Part shown: in pieces, positions 53,221-53,231 of the stretch
How positions within the stretch are numbered: position 1 is the first letter of the stretch
Layout: each line of letters opens with the position of its first letter
DNA from: Prevotella sp. UBA7594
GTDB lineage: Bacteria > Bacteroidota > Bacteroidia > Bacteroidales > Bacteroidaceae
Length of the DNA stretch: 53,231 nucleotides
NCBI GenBank assembly: GCA_002490315.1
Contig: DLKG01000086.1
Span: forward strand, 543-53,773
Reading direction: 5' to 3'
Made by a program: the position numbers and the translations under genes
The notes under the pieces: generated by a model
The model's database searches: none
What the model saw: the letters and a program-made list of their open reading frames with translations, nothing else
What the model was told of the DNA's origin: nothing

Positions 53221-53231
53221 AGTTGTAGCGG

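Larger units (their letters stand above)
44886..53231. mobile_element. Prophage end inserted at tRNA-fMet (partial)
   Basis: Starts at the 3' end of the tRNA, carries a tyrosine integrase and tail genes (hub-like protein, tape measure, small membrane protein), and runs off the right edge. The second attachment site and the capsid, packaging and lysis genes are not in the window. The boundary at the tRNA is inferred from the usual tRNA 3'-end integration mode. Confidence 0.75.

Noticed and set aside
1..53231. CRISPR arrays, rRNA operons and insertion sequences
   Set aside because: I saw no regularly spaced repeats, rRNA-like stretches or transposase-like proteins in the window.

Overview
The window looks like a chromosomal segment of a host-associated Bacteroidota bacterium, most likely Prevotella or a close relative. 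Supporting signs are the Bacteroidota -7 promoter box (TAnnTTTG, sometimes with TTTG 19-20 bp upstream), weak ribosome binding sites, the lipoprotein TamL, the BtuB/BtuG surface system, and short C-terminal sorting-like tails on secreted proteins. The genus is an inference; no rRNA is present.

Left part (1-16942, mostly + strand): the 3' part of a B12-dependent ribonucleotide reductase (nrdJ), a fused cytochrome c synthesis protein (CcsBA), and a very large minus-strand protein with a Schlafen-type AlbA_2 domain. Then follow a GH29 fucosidase, an RlmD-type rRNA methyltransferase with an OprO/P-type porin directly behind it, a tiny membrane protein, a GH20 hexosaminidase and an esterase-like hydrolase. 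A convergent terminator closes this block.

Middle part (17011-33371, all - strand) is housekeeping: a sugar nucleotidyltransferase, dnaA, and a cell-envelope run transcribed as rluA-like, tamB, tamL, folB, N-acetylmuramoyl-L-alanine amidase, MCE/MlaD protein. Before it lie fabG and a TetR regulator with a clear promoter and candidate operator, then gluQRS. gluQRS is the last gene of an apparent operon btuB - btuG - surface protein - gluQ (37620 down to 32460), a cobalamin uptake locus. Cobalamin is the cofactor of NrdJ at the left edge. A GH85 endoglycosidase follows (37876-42126). GH85, GH20 and GH29 together fit stripping of host N-glycans or mucin-type glycans, although they are not in one operon and no SusCD pair is present.

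Right part (42632-53231): a umuDC pair whose UmuD carries an extra basic N-terminal domain and whose promoter overlaps a palindrome; an initiator tRNA-Met with its own strong promoter; and, directly downstream of the tRNA, a tyrosine integrase followed by opposite-strand phage tail genes (a tail hub-like protein, a 1541-aa tape measure protein and a small membrane protein). This is one end of a prophage inserted at the tRNA; the rest lies beyond the window.

The best candidates for new biology are the 1342-aa AlbA_2 protein, the UmuD with an N-terminal DNA-binding-like extension plus operator, the cobalamin locus without a visible riboswitch, and the symmetric elements around the TetR gene and the tape measure gene.
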